Below are positions 44,646-53,553 of a stretch of 64,000 nucleotides of DNA, one piece after another (position 1 is the first letter of the stretch; each line of letters starts with the position of its first letter). The stretch lies in contig NZ_LR699554.1 of the NCBI RefSeq assembly GCF_902459535.1, positions 1,550,001 through 1,614,000 of the forward strand. Direction: 5' to 3'. This stretch comes from Paraburkholderia dioscoreae (GTDB lineage: Bacteria; Pseudomonadota; Gammaproteobacteria; Burkholderiales; Burkholderiaceae). The translations under genes and the position numbers were made by a program. Below the pieces are notes generated by a model, which was given only the letters and a program-made list of their open reading frames with translations, was not told the DNA's origin and ran no database searches.

Positions 44646-45211
44646 GCGGCGTGCGCGCCCGCTTCCCAGCGATAGGCGGCTAGTTGTGGATTGAGTTCGT
44701 TCTGCGCGAGATTGTTGGCGAAATTGCACAGCGTGGCAAGACTCACGCCGAGCACGACTTCGAGTGCGTTCGCGTCGCTGAATCCCGCTGCGCGGAACGC
44801 GGCGAGTGCGTCGTCGGGCACGGCGCCGCGTGTGGCGATCACCGCGCGCGTGAAGATCGCGACTGCATTCAGACGAGGGTCGGGCAGCGGTTGTTGCTGC
44901 TCGCGGATCGCTTCGACCAGTTGCGGATCGAGTTGAGCTTTTTTCAATGCAACAGCCGTATGCCCTGCAACACAGAACCCGCAGCCGTGTATGCCGGCCG
45001 CCGTGATCTGCACTGTCTCGCGTTCGGCGAGCGTAAGGCCGCTGCGGCCGTTGATTTCGGCGACCGTCAGGTATGTTTCGAGCGCGGTCGGCGCATTCGC
45101 CAGCGAAGCGACGAGGTTCGGCAGGAAGCCGTTGGCCGCCTGTGCGCGTTCGAGGTAAGGGCGGCTCGCTTCGGGCGCGCTTTCGAGGGTATGCAGCGGT
45201 AGACGGCTCAT
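44642..45211 (-). CDS. Carboxymuconolactone decarboxylase / AhpD-like protein
   Basis: A 189-residue AhpD-like protein with the CxxC motif GCGFCVAGHTAVA (Cys about 78 and 81), a relay histidine after it, and a NFANNLAQNELNP end. It should have alkylhydroperoxidase or related redox activity. First gene of the operon behind the AraC regulator. It may protect the flavin oxidoreductases from peroxide (inference). Confidence 0.85.
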   Translation of the reverse strand: MSRLPLHTLESAPEASRPYLERAQAANGFLPNLVASLANAPTALETYLTVAEINGRSGLTLAERETVQITAAGIHGCGFCVAGHTAVALKKAQLDPQLVEAIREQQQPLPDPRLNAVAIFTRAVIATRGAVPDDALAAFRAAGFSDANALEVVLGVSLATLCNFANNLAQNELNPQLAAYRWEAGAHAA

Positions 45212-45335
45212 GTCGATTCATTCCTCACAGATAGGCGTTCATTGTGGCTGCGGGATTGTGTCCGCACAATGCGCGGCTGTCTGCGATTTCTGCGAGTTTG
45301 TCTTGCCGATGACGGAGTGCGGCAGAGTGTCGCGC

Positions 45336-46403
45336 TTAATGCAGCGCGGCGGCGCCGGCGGCTGATGCGTGCGTCTCGATGGAATCGTGCGCGGTGCAGG
45401 CGCGTCGCCATGCGCCGGGTTGAACGCCCGTCACACGCTTGAATGCCTGGGAGAAGGCAGACTCGGACTGGTAGCCGACCCGCTCGGCCGCGTCCGGCGT
45501 ACGCGCGCCGCTTCTGAGCATCGCCGCGGCCAGCTTCATCCGGATCAGCGTGACGAATTGCGCGGGCGGTTGCCCGGCAATGTCGACGAACTGCTTGCAG
45601 AAGCGCGCCCGCGACATGTGGACGAACTGCGCCATTGTCCCGGTTGTCCAGCGTTCGCCCGGTGATTCGATAATCGCGGTTACGAGCGGCGCGAATTCCG
45701 CCCGGCGCATCAGCGACCAGAAACACGGGACGATTTCGTCCCGGGCGCCCAACGCCCGCAGCGCGTAGACGAACAGCAGATCGGTGAGACGCGCGATGAG
45801 CGGCGAGGGCGTTTGCGCATCGCGCAGCGCTTCGACGCGGATCAGGTCGAAAATGGCGCGCGCGCCGTCGAGGGACGGGTTGTTGCGCCGCGCGACGATA
45901 TGGTCGGGCAGCAGGCTGAGCAGCATGTCGTCGAGCGCCGAGTTGAACTCGAAGAATCCGCATGCAATGCCGACGCTGCCGGTCGCCGTAGCTGGCGCGG
46001 TTGGCGAAGTTGTTGGCGCAGCGGGCGACGGAGCCAGCGGCGACATGGTGCCGAAACGTGCGCTCTCGTGGCCGCTCGCGGGCGGACGGGAGTCGGGGGA
46101 AAGACAATGCGGCATGTCGCGCAGCAGGAACACGGCGTCACCGCTGGATAGGCGCAGGCTGTGTGCTTCGCGTTCCGCGCTGGCGGGAAGATGCAGCCAG
46201 CATTCACCGTGCAGCACGACGTGGAAGCTCGCGCGCCGACGTCCGGCCGTGGACGCCTGCCATGTTCCGCAATACTGGCCGACGTGAAAAACCGTGCTCT
46301 TCAGTTCGAGGCTGGAGAGCAGCCAGTCGGCTAGCTTGTCGGGATTTTGCGGCATGACTTCCAAAGGGTAATGGCGGATGCGTGGGGCTGCACGCTGGCT
46401 CAT
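45336..46403 (-). CDS. AraC-family regulator, cupin_6 type
   Basis: A 355-residue regulator. The N-terminal cupin_6 domain shows STVFHVGQYCGTWQAS and HVVLHGECWLHLP. The C-terminal double helix-turn-helix has MAQFVHMSRARFCKQFVDIA and TPDAAERVGYQSESAFSQAF. A Pro/Ala/Thr-rich insertion interrupts the domain near residues 125-145. The ATG at 46403 replaces a TTG further upstream. It precedes the CMD-oxidoreductase-ABC operon on the same strand and probably regulates it. Confidence 0.87.
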   Translation of the reverse strand: MSQRAAPRIRHYPLEVMPQNPDKLADWLLSSLELKSTVFHVGQYCGTWQASTAGRRRASFHVVLHGECWLHLPASAEREAHSLRLSSGDAVFLLRDMPHCLSPDSRPPASGHESARFGTMSPLAPSPAAPTTSPTAPATATGSVGIACGFFEFNSALDDMLLSLLPDHIVARRNNPSLDGARAIFDLIRVEALRDAQTPSPLIARLTDLLFVYALRALGARDEIVPCFWSLMRRAEFAPLVTAIIESPGERWTTGTMAQFVHMSRARFCKQFVDIAGQPPAQFVTLIRMKLAAAMLRSGARTPDAAERVGYQSESAFSQAFKRVTGVQPGAWRRACTAHDSIETHASAAGAAALH

Positions 46404-46615
46404 TACGTTAGCGGACTCGCGCGTGGGGGCAACCAATATTTTGTTCTTAGCTTATGGGGTGGTGGCCGGGCGTGTGGATGTTTGATTTGACATAAGATAA
46501 ATTATCAACAGAACTGGTATGTTTGGAACTGTTGCGCTCGGTCAAGTTTCTGGCGGTTTTCCGAGCAAAATCTGTCCCCATTAATGGTAACTTCGCCCGT
46601 TGCGTATTTTTGCGG

Positions 46616-47848
46616 GTGATCCCAGTGTTTCAGCAATTACTCGGCGCCGCGGTTCCGTCGGCGCTTCGTGGTCCGGTGCTGGTCGACGATGTTGGGCTGC
46701 CGCGTTATTGGGCTGCAGTCTGGTCGGCAATGACGGCTTCGCAACTGGCGGATTCCACCCACACAAAGAAGCTGCGATATCTGGAGGATCTTTATCAACA
46801 TGCAGACCGTCTCCTTGGCCCGAATGCGCTGGATGATGCGCTGGCTGAACTCGACGACGGCGCGCTGGCCCAGATTCTCGAATCGTGGTTCGTCTCCATC
46901 CGAAATCAGCCGGCGGTGACCGGCGCCGACGAAAAGCGCTGGCAAGCCGGGCTTGGCTTCGTGACGACGGTCGTGACCTGGTTGTCAAAGAGTCAGGTCG
47001 CCGACGAACGGCTGCAGCGCATCGAACAGCGACTGCACAGGCTTTCCACGCTTTACAGCCAGCTCCACGTTCGCAGGGACAATTCGGTGGAGACGGTTCG
47101 CTCGTTGCCGGCGAGTACCGTCGAGGCGCTGTATGCGCTGCTTGACCCGGAATCTCCTCAAAATCCTTTTGAACGTGACAAGACACGCTGGCGCGTCTTC
47201 GTCGCATTTGTGTTGATGCTGCACCAGGGTTTGCGACGCGGCGAAGTGCTGCTGCTTGCGGCCGATGCCGTGAAAAGCGCCTACGACCACAAGCAACTGC
47301 GAACGCGGTACTGGCTCAATGTGCAGGAAAACGAGTATGCAACCACGGAGGGCGACTCCCGCTATTCGAAGCCCAGCATCAAAAATGTGCATTCGATTCG
47401 GCAGGTGCCAGTCAGCGAACTGACTGCCAGCCTGGTGCAACGCTATGTCGAAAACTATCGGGGTCGACCCGATCACTCGTTCCTGTTGAACTCACAGACC
47501 GATGCACCGTTGTCGACCGAGACACTGACCAAAGTATTTGCGCAGATGTCGCGCTGCTTGCCGGTCGAGGTGCTGACAGAACTGAAGGACCGAACTGGCA
47601 AGGACGCAGTGACGCCTCACGATCTGCGCCACACGTGTGCCGTAGTCCGGCTCCGTCAATTGCTGGAGCAAGGCGACGCGATGGATGAAGCCCTCCAGAA
47701 GCTACGGACGTTCTTCGGCTGGTCCAAGGCATCGACCATGCCGTCCCGGTATGCGCGGGCTGTGTTTGAGGATCGATTGACGGGTGTATGGAATGACGCC
47801 TTCGACGACCGGGTCGCACTTCTTCGTGCCTTGCCCAGGAGCATCTGA
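46616..47848 (+). CDS. Tyrosine recombinase A of a three-recombinase mobile element
   Basis: About 410 residues. An N-terminal SAM-like core-binding domain is followed by a catalytic domain with R in GLRRGEVLLL, H-x-x-R-H in TPHDLRHTCAVV, and the nucleophile Tyr in STMPSRYARAV. The start is uncertain: GTG 46616 is used here, and an upstream TTG at 46523 is in frame. The stop is 2 bp from the next recombinase gene. The order of three tandem recombinases plus a small coiled-coil protein recalls Tn554 and the gamma-mobile-trio or recombinase-in-trio elements. Confidence 0.85.
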   Translation: MIPVFQQLLGAAVPSALRGPVLVDDVGLPRYWAAVWSAMTASQLADSTHTKKLRYLEDLYQHADRLLGPNALDDALAELDDGALAQILESWFVSIRNQPAVTGADEKRWQAGLGFVTTVVTWLSKSQVADERLQRIEQRLHRLSTLYSQLHVRRDNSVETVRSLPASTVEALYALLDPESPQNPFERDKTRWRVFVAFVLMLHQGLRRGEVLLLAADAVKSAYDHKQLRTRYWLNVQENEYATTEGDSRYSKPSIKNVHSIRQVPVSELTASLVQRYVENYRGRPDHSFLLNSQTDAPLSTETLTKVFAQMSRCLPVEVLTELKDRTGKDAVTPHDLRHTCAVVRLRQLLEQGDAMDEALQKLRTFFGWSKASTMPSRYARAVFEDRLTGVWNDAFDDRVALLRALPRSI

Positions 47849-47849
47849 T

Positions 47850-49397
47850 ATGGGCAAGTCACCAATCCAGTCGGACCTGTTCCCCGAGCGGTTTCCTGCC
47901 GATGACGTTATTGGTCAGATTGTGGCGGCGCTACCAATGCTGCCACCGGTCATCCGCTATTACGATGACTTCGATGATGTGCAGCATTCGATCCGGGATC
48001 CAGCTGGTCGAGCGGTCTTTGAACTGGCAATCAACGGCAGGATAATCAGGATCGACTTTACGCGCTTTGCGGACACTCACGCCCTGCTGTTGAAGCACGT
48101 CTTCCTGTTCCTGCTCGGTGAAAATCTAAACGTATCGACCGCGGCAAACTACCTGATTGCAGCTCCCCATCTGGCGCTCGGCGATGTCATTGACATTGTT
48201 CGCGCTGGTCCCATCGGCATTACGGCTGTCTGGACCAGACTACGGGTGCGCGAGATGACCCTGTCGGCTTATATCCTGGTGAAAGCGCTGTTGCGACTCC
48301 TGTGTCGCCATCGATTGCGAGGCTGGTCTGATACCTACGACGCCTACATTACCACCGCCCTTCCCTTGCCTGCCCGCGACGCTTACGCGGGCGTGCGCTC
48401 GGGTGATGTGTTCCTGGGCGCGGAAGAAGAAGCAGCCGTTGTGCGTCATCTGGATGAAATGGTTGTGGCCCTTGCGTCCATGGTGGCCACGGCCCCATCG
48501 AACGAGGATATTTGCGACGCAGGGATGTTGCTGTGCGCCTACCAGTTCGCCATGCGCCCGATCCAGATTGCAATGCTGGGCATGCGAAATGTTCGCATCT
48601 GGCAGGACACACCGGATGGACCGCCGACGGTTCATCTGACCTTCCACATGGCCAAGCAGCAAAGCAACTCGAAAAGAAAACCGCTCACACGTCGGGTCAA
48701 ACGTGAGTGGGCTCCGCTCTTCGCCTCGCTCCATGCGCAACGAAAGACGGAGGGTGTCACGGGTGCCGCTCGATTCTTTACGGTCGGATCGAGCTACGAA
48801 GCGGGATCACGAATTGCCGTGCTCGTCAGAAAACTGATCGGCTCTGATGACCTCGGTACGGCCACGGATCTGCGGCATACGGCGGCCCAACGACTCGTCG
48901 ACGCCGGCGCGAGTCACGAAGAGCTAGCCGAGTTTCTGGGCCATTCGCATATACAGACGGGGCTGGTGTACTACGAGACATCGGCCACTCATGCGGAACG
49001 GGTGAACCGGGCGCTCGGCGCGTCGGATATATACCGGCGCGTGGCGAAAATTGCCCACGACCGGTTCATCCTCCCGGAAGAGCTCACCCTTCTTAAAGGT
49101 GAACAACAGATCGCCGGTGTGCCTCACGGCATTCCGATTGCCGGAATTGGTGGCTGCACATCTGGCCAGCCGGCCTGCCCCTATAACCCGGTCACGTCGT
49201 GCTATGGATGCGGGAAGTTCATGCCCTTGCACGACAAGGTAATGCATGAGTGTGTGCTGGCTGCGATGCGTGAAGTGGTGACGTTCTTCGACCAGAGTTC
49301 GCGCGGCAATACCAGGTCGCCGGCCTATCTGCAGTTGCAGCGCACGATCGCTGAGATACAGACGGTCATCGAAGAACTGGAAGGCAACGACCGATGA
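47850..49397 (+). CDS. Tyrosine recombinase B of the mobile element
   Basis: A 515-residue recombinase. Catalytic parts are R in QFAMRPIQIAML, the box ATDLRHTAAQRLVDAGAS with Asp in place of the usual first His, and LGHSHIQTGLVYYETS with the Tyr nucleophile. A C-terminal Cys cluster (GGCTSGQPACPYNP and SCYGCGKFMP) looks like a zinc-binding module. AGGAG precedes ATG 47850 and the 3' end overlaps the next start by 4 bp. Confidence 0.88.
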   Translation: MGKSPIQSDLFPERFPADDVIGQIVAALPMLPPVIRYYDDFDDVQHSIRDPAGRAVFELAINGRIIRIDFTRFADTHALLLKHVFLFLLGENLNVSTAANYLIAAPHLALGDVIDIVRAGPIGITAVWTRLRVREMTLSAYILVKALLRLLCRHRLRGWSDTYDAYITTALPLPARDAYAGVRSGDVFLGAEEEAAVVRHLDEMVVALASMVATAPSNEDICDAGMLLCAYQFAMRPIQIAMLGMRNVRIWQDTPDGPPTVHLTFHMAKQQSNSKRKPLTRRVKREWAPLFASLHAQRKTEGVTGAARFFTVGSSYEAGSRIAVLVRKLIGSDDLGTATDLRHTAAQRLVDAGASHEELAEFLGHSHIQTGLVYYETSATHAERVNRALGASDIYRRVAKIAHDRFILPEELTLLKGEQQIAGVPHGIPIAGIGGCTSGQPACPYNPVTSCYGCGKFMPLHDKVMHECVLAAMREVVTFFDQSSRGNTRSPAYLQLQRTIAEIQTVIEELEGNDR

Positions 49398-51718
49398 ACC
49401 CACACTACTCCGCGTTCATCGAGCTGGGTAAAACGCTGGTCCGCGAGAAAGGCCTGTCATGGAACATGCTTCTCGACGAACAAGGCGTCGCGCGCGACAG
49501 TGTTGGCTGGAACCTTACCGCCATGGCTGGCGATGTTCCACCGCCGCTACATTATCTGCGTGACCTCGGGTGTGACGCGAAGGCGCTGGCGATCGTCAAT
49601 GCCGAGCGTGTCGAGCGTGACCTGACGCCTCTCGGCAAGCGCCCGCTATCTGCCGCCTGGCAGGACCTCATCAAGGCCGCGGTCGTCGAGCAGTTGCTGT
49701 TCAAACGGCACACCGCAGGGTATGTCTCGCAAAGCATCGCCCGGCCGCTGCGTGTGATCGCTACATGCGTGGACAAGGAACCGTGGCAACTGATCGCGGA
49801 CGATCTGCGTCTGGCGGTCCATGTCGGCAAGGCGATCCAGGCCACGGGAAAGCTGGGGGACCTGGTGGCCGGCATCGTCAAGGTAGTGTTCGACGCCCGG
49901 CACATCTGCGATGCCGGACAGATGTACTCGTCGCTCGCCATTCCCCGCATGAAAATGAAAAGCGCGATCAAGGCAAAGCACACCTGGTCGCAGGACGAGT
50001 TACTCACCGATCTGGAGGCCCGCAAGCGTGAGGAGCGGTTGCCGGAGCGTCGGGCGTTCTGGGAGCTGACCCGTATCGTGATGACCGAAAAGCCGCGTAC
50101 GTTCATGGACGATCTGCGGTTCGCCGCAGTACGCGCGATGATCGTGACTGGATTCCGCATTGGTGAAGCTGCCCTGCTACCGGTTGACTGGAGGCGGGAA
50201 CGATCCTATCTGGACGCGAAGGGGCGGCCTGCGGGCGAATCCGGTGGCATCTCTACGTCGCTGATGGTTCGCCACTTTGCGGAAAAGCAGCAGGAGGACG
50301 AGTCGGCCAGTCGCTTCCTGCGCGAAGAAACACAACCTGTGCCAGATATGTTCCGTGGCCTGTTGACTGAGACGCTTGACCATGTCGCAAAGCTCACGGA
50401 GCCGCTACGTGCGACGCTGAAGCTCCAGTGCGAAGCCGGTCGGCTACTTCCGTGGTATGAGGCCCATGACCTGGTGCCCTTCACCGAGGTATATACACAT
50501 CTGATGGGCAACCCGTTCTGGCTGGAAATTGAACGGGAGCCGTTCATCGAACGCTACCGGGATAGCTTCGACCCATCGGTACTGATCGATCTGCACATCC
50601 ATCAAAGGTGGAAACAGCAGTCAGGTGCGCTTACGCTTGACATGGCGGTATATCAGTTCGGCAAGCGCCTGCTGGACAAAATGCGTAGCGAACAGATCGC
50701 ATTGCGCTTCCGACGTGCTGATGGCAAGGTCATCGGAGTCCGGGAGCGCATGGGCTGGCATAACACCTATCTGCACGTCGGCGAACTTGAAAGTCATGTC
50801 CGCTCCACGACGCCGACCAAGGTCTCCGATACAACGCCGCTGCCACTTGCAGTCGGGGTGGTTCAACCATGGGAGTTTCTGTTCGTTCAGCCGAAGCGCT
50901 CGCTTGCTGAAGAACGGAACGACGGGCTCTGCGACGTGAACCGCTTCATGGCGGTCAGCCGCCCGGATCCGCGCTTTATTGGCGTCGGCCTTGGTTACGA
51001 CAAGGGAGTGCCATCGTTGTTCGAGAAGTATGGAGAGACCGCCGAAGACAGGGCTTTGAAATTGGAGCCACACATGCTGCGCCATCTGCAAAACACCGAA
51101 CTGTTCCGCCTGGGCGTGGCCGATACGATCATCTCGAAGCGCTTCAACCGGCGCAGCATCGCACAGAGTTACGAGTACGACCATCGCAGTCTTGCAGAAG
51201 ACCTCGACCAGATCCAAATCCCGCAGGACATCGAGGTCATGCTCGGCGAGAAGGCCAGCACGGTTGCCCGGCTCATCAAGGGCGGCAAGGCCAACGGCCC
51301 GATCGTTGATGCGTTCCGGCGCATTCAGGCAACGGAGGGCGACGCCGCCGCGTACGATTACCTTCGCGCCGAAGCGGACGGCTTCCATGCCACGCCGTAC
51401 GGGCACTGCCTGAATTCGTTCACGGTTGACCCCTGCCCCAAACACCTCGAATGCTTCGCGGATTGCCGCCACCTCTCGGCGACCGATCTGCCGGAGAACC
51501 GGCAGAACCTGATCCAGCTCGAGGGCAAGTTCAAGCTCGCGCTGGAAACGATCAAGGCCAGGCCATCGACTAGCATTGGCTGGAAGAACCAGCTTGATCA
51601 CGCGGAAAAGCGGCTTGCCGGCGTCCAGAAGTTTCTTGCAACACCATCGGGCAAACGTCCCTTCCCTGACGGCGTTGACCTGTCACTGCCGCGGCAACGT
51701 GGAGTACTTGATGACTGA
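49394..51718 (+). CDS. Tyrosine recombinase C (large) of the mobile element
   Basis: A 774-residue protein with a recombinase catalytic domain: R in VTGFRIGEAALLPVDW, HMLRHLQNTELFRLG for H-x-x-R-H and Tyr in RSIAQSYEYDHRS. The C-terminal part has a conserved-looking Cys/His group (GHCLNSFTVDPCPKHLECFA then CRHL) typical of zinc-binding integrases of this type. The unusually long middle region (about 250 residues) lacks clear matches. Overlaps both neighbours, so the three recombinases are co-translated. Confidence 0.85.
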   Translation: MNPHYSAFIELGKTLVREKGLSWNMLLDEQGVARDSVGWNLTAMAGDVPPPLHYLRDLGCDAKALAIVNAERVERDLTPLGKRPLSAAWQDLIKAAVVEQLLFKRHTAGYVSQSIARPLRVIATCVDKEPWQLIADDLRLAVHVGKAIQATGKLGDLVAGIVKVVFDARHICDAGQMYSSLAIPRMKMKSAIKAKHTWSQDELLTDLEARKREERLPERRAFWELTRIVMTEKPRTFMDDLRFAAVRAMIVTGFRIGEAALLPVDWRRERSYLDAKGRPAGESGGISTSLMVRHFAEKQQEDESASRFLREETQPVPDMFRGLLTETLDHVAKLTEPLRATLKLQCEAGRLLPWYEAHDLVPFTEVYTHLMGNPFWLEIEREPFIERYRDSFDPSVLIDLHIHQRWKQQSGALTLDMAVYQFGKRLLDKMRSEQIALRFRRADGKVIGVRERMGWHNTYLHVGELESHVRSTTPTKVSDTTPLPLAVGVVQPWEFLFVQPKRSLAEERNDGLCDVNRFMAVSRPDPRFIGVGLGYDKGVPSLFEKYGETAEDRALKLEPHMLRHLQNTELFRLGVADTIISKRFNRRSIAQSYEYDHRSLAEDLDQIQIPQDIEVMLGEKASTVARLIKGGKANGPIVDAFRRIQATEGDAAAYDYLRAEADGFHATPYGHCLNSFTVDPCPKHLECFADCRHLSATDLPENRQNLIQLEGKFKLALETIKARPSTSIGWKNQLDHAEKRLAGVQKFLATPSGKRPFPDGVDLSLPRQRGVLDD

Positions 51719-52199
51719 ACCGAACGGGTCCGGCAACGACGCAATGCGCGAGATTCTCGAAGCGTTGCTCGCCGATGATGAAGACATTACAGCTCGCGCT
51801 GTCGCGCGCCTGCACCCGTCCATCAACGCAGCATCGTCAATTACGCGCAGCGAAGCGCGGAGCACGTTGCTCGCTGAATATCGGCAGCGGCAGGCCGCAT
51901 ACCGCCGCTGGCGCGGCCGCGTTGGTAAACGGTCTGGCGCCGACACCGCAGCGTCGCTCACCGACAAGGACATCCGGATTGCAGAACTCGAAGCCACTGT
52001 GCAACTGCTGACGGCTTCACACCTTGCAATGTTGCGCGCGGTCGGCGAACTGGGTGGCTTCAGCAAATGGGCCAGATTCTATGAACAGTATCGCGATGCA
52101 CGCGACAAACTTGCGAAGCTTGGCGCGATACCGGAGGCGGCAATATCTCCAATGCCGGAAGAAAGCCCGAAGCGCCGTGGAGATAGACGGCGGCGTTGA
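51711..52199 (+). CDS. Small DNA-binding coiled-coil protein of the mobile element (TnpC/GmtX-like)
   Basis: A 162-residue protein. Its N-terminal part (ITARAVARLHPSINAASSIT) resembles the helix-turn-helix of TnpC-type accessory proteins, and DKDIRIAELEATVQLLTASH forms a short coiled coil. The tail is very basic (KRRGDRRRR). It probably helps the recombinases bind element ends. Its start overlaps the stop of recombinase C by 8 bp. Family assignment is by layout and look only. Confidence 0.65.
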   Translation: MTEPNGSGNDAMREILEALLADDEDITARAVARLHPSINAASSITRSEARSTLLAEYRQRQAAYRRWRGRVGKRSGADTAASLTDKDIRIAELEATVQLLTASHLAMLRAVGELGGFSKWARFYEQYRDARDKLAKLGAIPEAAISPMPEESPKRRGDRRRR

Positions 52200-52237
52200 C
52201 TGTCTGGGTGACGTGATAGTGTTTGCATGATCGCTAC

Positions 52238-52275
52238 AGCCACGAAATGGCTGCGGTTCGGCGGCGGAAGCCGCC
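52238..52275 (+). promoter_or_regulatory. Stem-loops in the leader of the unknown element gene
   Basis: Two hairpins occur in the 98-bp gap before the next gene: agcca/tggct (52238-52252) and ggcggc/gccgcc with a GGAA tetraloop (52260-52275). The second ends 14 bp before the AAGGAG ribosome-binding site. A terminator role is unlikely without a T tract; a leader or mRNA-stability role is possible. Confidence 0.35.
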
Positions 52276-52297
52276 TCTCTCCCGAAAGGAGCACGAA

Positions 52298-52798
52298 ATG
52301 TCTTACCCACCCTGCTTCCAGACATTACACGATGAGCCCGGCCCCGTCGGATACCTCGGGCGAGGTACGCATTATTCTGTTTTACGCGTACCGACGTGGC
52401 ACGACGACCTGATGAACCAGATTCAGTACGGCAGGTTCCTCGACTTCGCAATTATCTGGGACGAAGATCACGACGACCGGGTGCTCGACGCGATTCTGAT
52501 CATGTACCTCACTGGCCTGCTTGCACCGGTGCGATTCATCGGCGAACGCAAAGGCGTGCTCTCAGTGCTGCTTGCACCCGCAACCGTCAAGACTTGGGAC
52601 GATGACACGTTCCAGCGATATTGCGAGGACGTCGCCGACGTATGCGCCCATCTTGATGATCCGTGGACAGCAGAAATCAATAGCATGGATAGCACACAGC
52701 ATTCGATCATCCAGGCGCCTGCTGAAAACGTCGCGACCTATCTGAAGAACATCGACATGCTGTGGCAGCTCGGAACGCGGTCTACCCTTCCTGCCTAG
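52298..52798 (+). CDS. Unknown acidic protein encoded at the end of the mobile element
   Basis: A 166-residue protein with AAGGAG six bases before ATG 52298. It is acidic (for example IIWDEDHDDRVLD) and has a hydrophobic stretch ILIMYLTGLLAPVRF and a C-terminal YLKNIDMLWQLG. I do not recognise the family. It is the last gene of the element cassette, where accessory or cargo genes sit in comparable elements. Confidence 0.7.
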   Translation: MSYPPCFQTLHDEPGPVGYLGRGTHYSVLRVPTWHDDLMNQIQYGRFLDFAIIWDEDHDDRVLDAILIMYLTGLLAPVRFIGERKGVLSVLLAPATVKTWDDDTFQRYCEDVADVCAHLDDPWTAEINSMDSTQHSIIQAPAENVATYLKNIDMLWQLGTRSTLPA

Positions 52799-53042
52799 GC
52801 AGCACGGATTCGCAACAACATCCGATCATGCGATGCCACGACCGGCCGCCGTTGTTGCGCAGTCGCACGCCCAACCGCGCAACAGACGGTGCACGTCGGT
52901 GATGCAACAGCCCTTCAGCGAATAGCGGCGCCTGTGGATAACTTCCCCGCTATAAATAAAGGGAAGAGTTGAAGAACAAACCTTCGCAACACGATGCCCG
53001 AGGTGCCAAGAATCAACAAATTGTCTGTCAGAGCTTTTTAGT

Positions 53043-53077
53043 AATGTCTGGTTCTGGCTCATTAGAAATGTCCAGTT
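53043..53077. repeat. Two 11-bp near-identical direct repeats
   Basis: aatgtctggtt and aatgtccagtt start 24 bp apart, with two mismatches (T/C and G/A). Spaced repeats like this occur at ends of transposons that use an oligomeric transposase. Here they may mark a lost element or its end. Confidence 0.45.
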
Positions 53078-53341
53078 TCCTGCTCCGGGCCGGCTGCTGC
53101 GGCGCATGCAGCAGCAACCCAGCCAGCCCGGAAACGGCATGCGCGAACTCGACCTTGTGTGAACTCGGCGCACACGCTTTGAAGGTCTTATACCAAAGCA
53201 AAAGTGGCCCGGTGAAGTGGCCAGCCATGTGTCGATCCGGTGATCGTGCGATTGTGAAACCGCACCTGTATCACTAAAGATGCGCGCATCGTGGATTGAT
53301 ATCTTGGACGGACTGGGACGTGTCTGAAAACCTGTGAATCG

Positions 53342-53476
53342 GTCAACCGTGGCAAGCGTTTCATTGGCGACTATCTGAACCGTTGCAACCAGAAACAGCC
53401 CCATTCGAGTCTGTCCGATCAGGCACCGGATGAGGCGTACTTCGCGACACTGCCAGCGATTAAATCGGCAGCTTGA
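53342..53476 (+). pseudogene. 3' remnant of an insertion-sequence transposase (IS3-like, DDE integrase domain end)
   Basis: The reading VNRGKRFIGDYLNRCNQKQP followed by HSSLSDQAPDEAYFATLP is the typical end of an IS3-family transposase (YN-x-RPHSSL-type box). Only about 44 residues remain, ending in a stop at 53476. No upstream catalytic domain exists, so this is debris. Confidence 0.7.
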
Positions 53477-53553
53477 TGACCCCGGACGCTGCCACTTATT
53501 AACTCGATCCGACTGTCTGACCGAACGGGGCCACCTCTTTCACCGGGAGCTGA

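Larger units (their letters stand above)
52799..53553. other. Gene-free region of 755 bp, probable right edge of the mobile element
   Basis: No intact gene. It contains an AT-richer tract near 52951-52975, two 11-bp near-identical direct repeats (aatgtctggtt at 53043, aatgtccagtt at 53067) and a transposase fragment (53342-53476). The element's end cannot be placed exactly; no match to the left flank was found by eye. Confidence 0.5.

Noticed and set aside
51192..51413. Short frames inside recombinase C
   Set aside because: Shadows of a conserved recombinase gene; composition is Arg/Ser-rich.
53028..53228. Small minus-strand frame of 66 residues beyond the mobile element
   Set aside because: No ribosome-binding site or family resemblance; it overlaps repeat-like debris.
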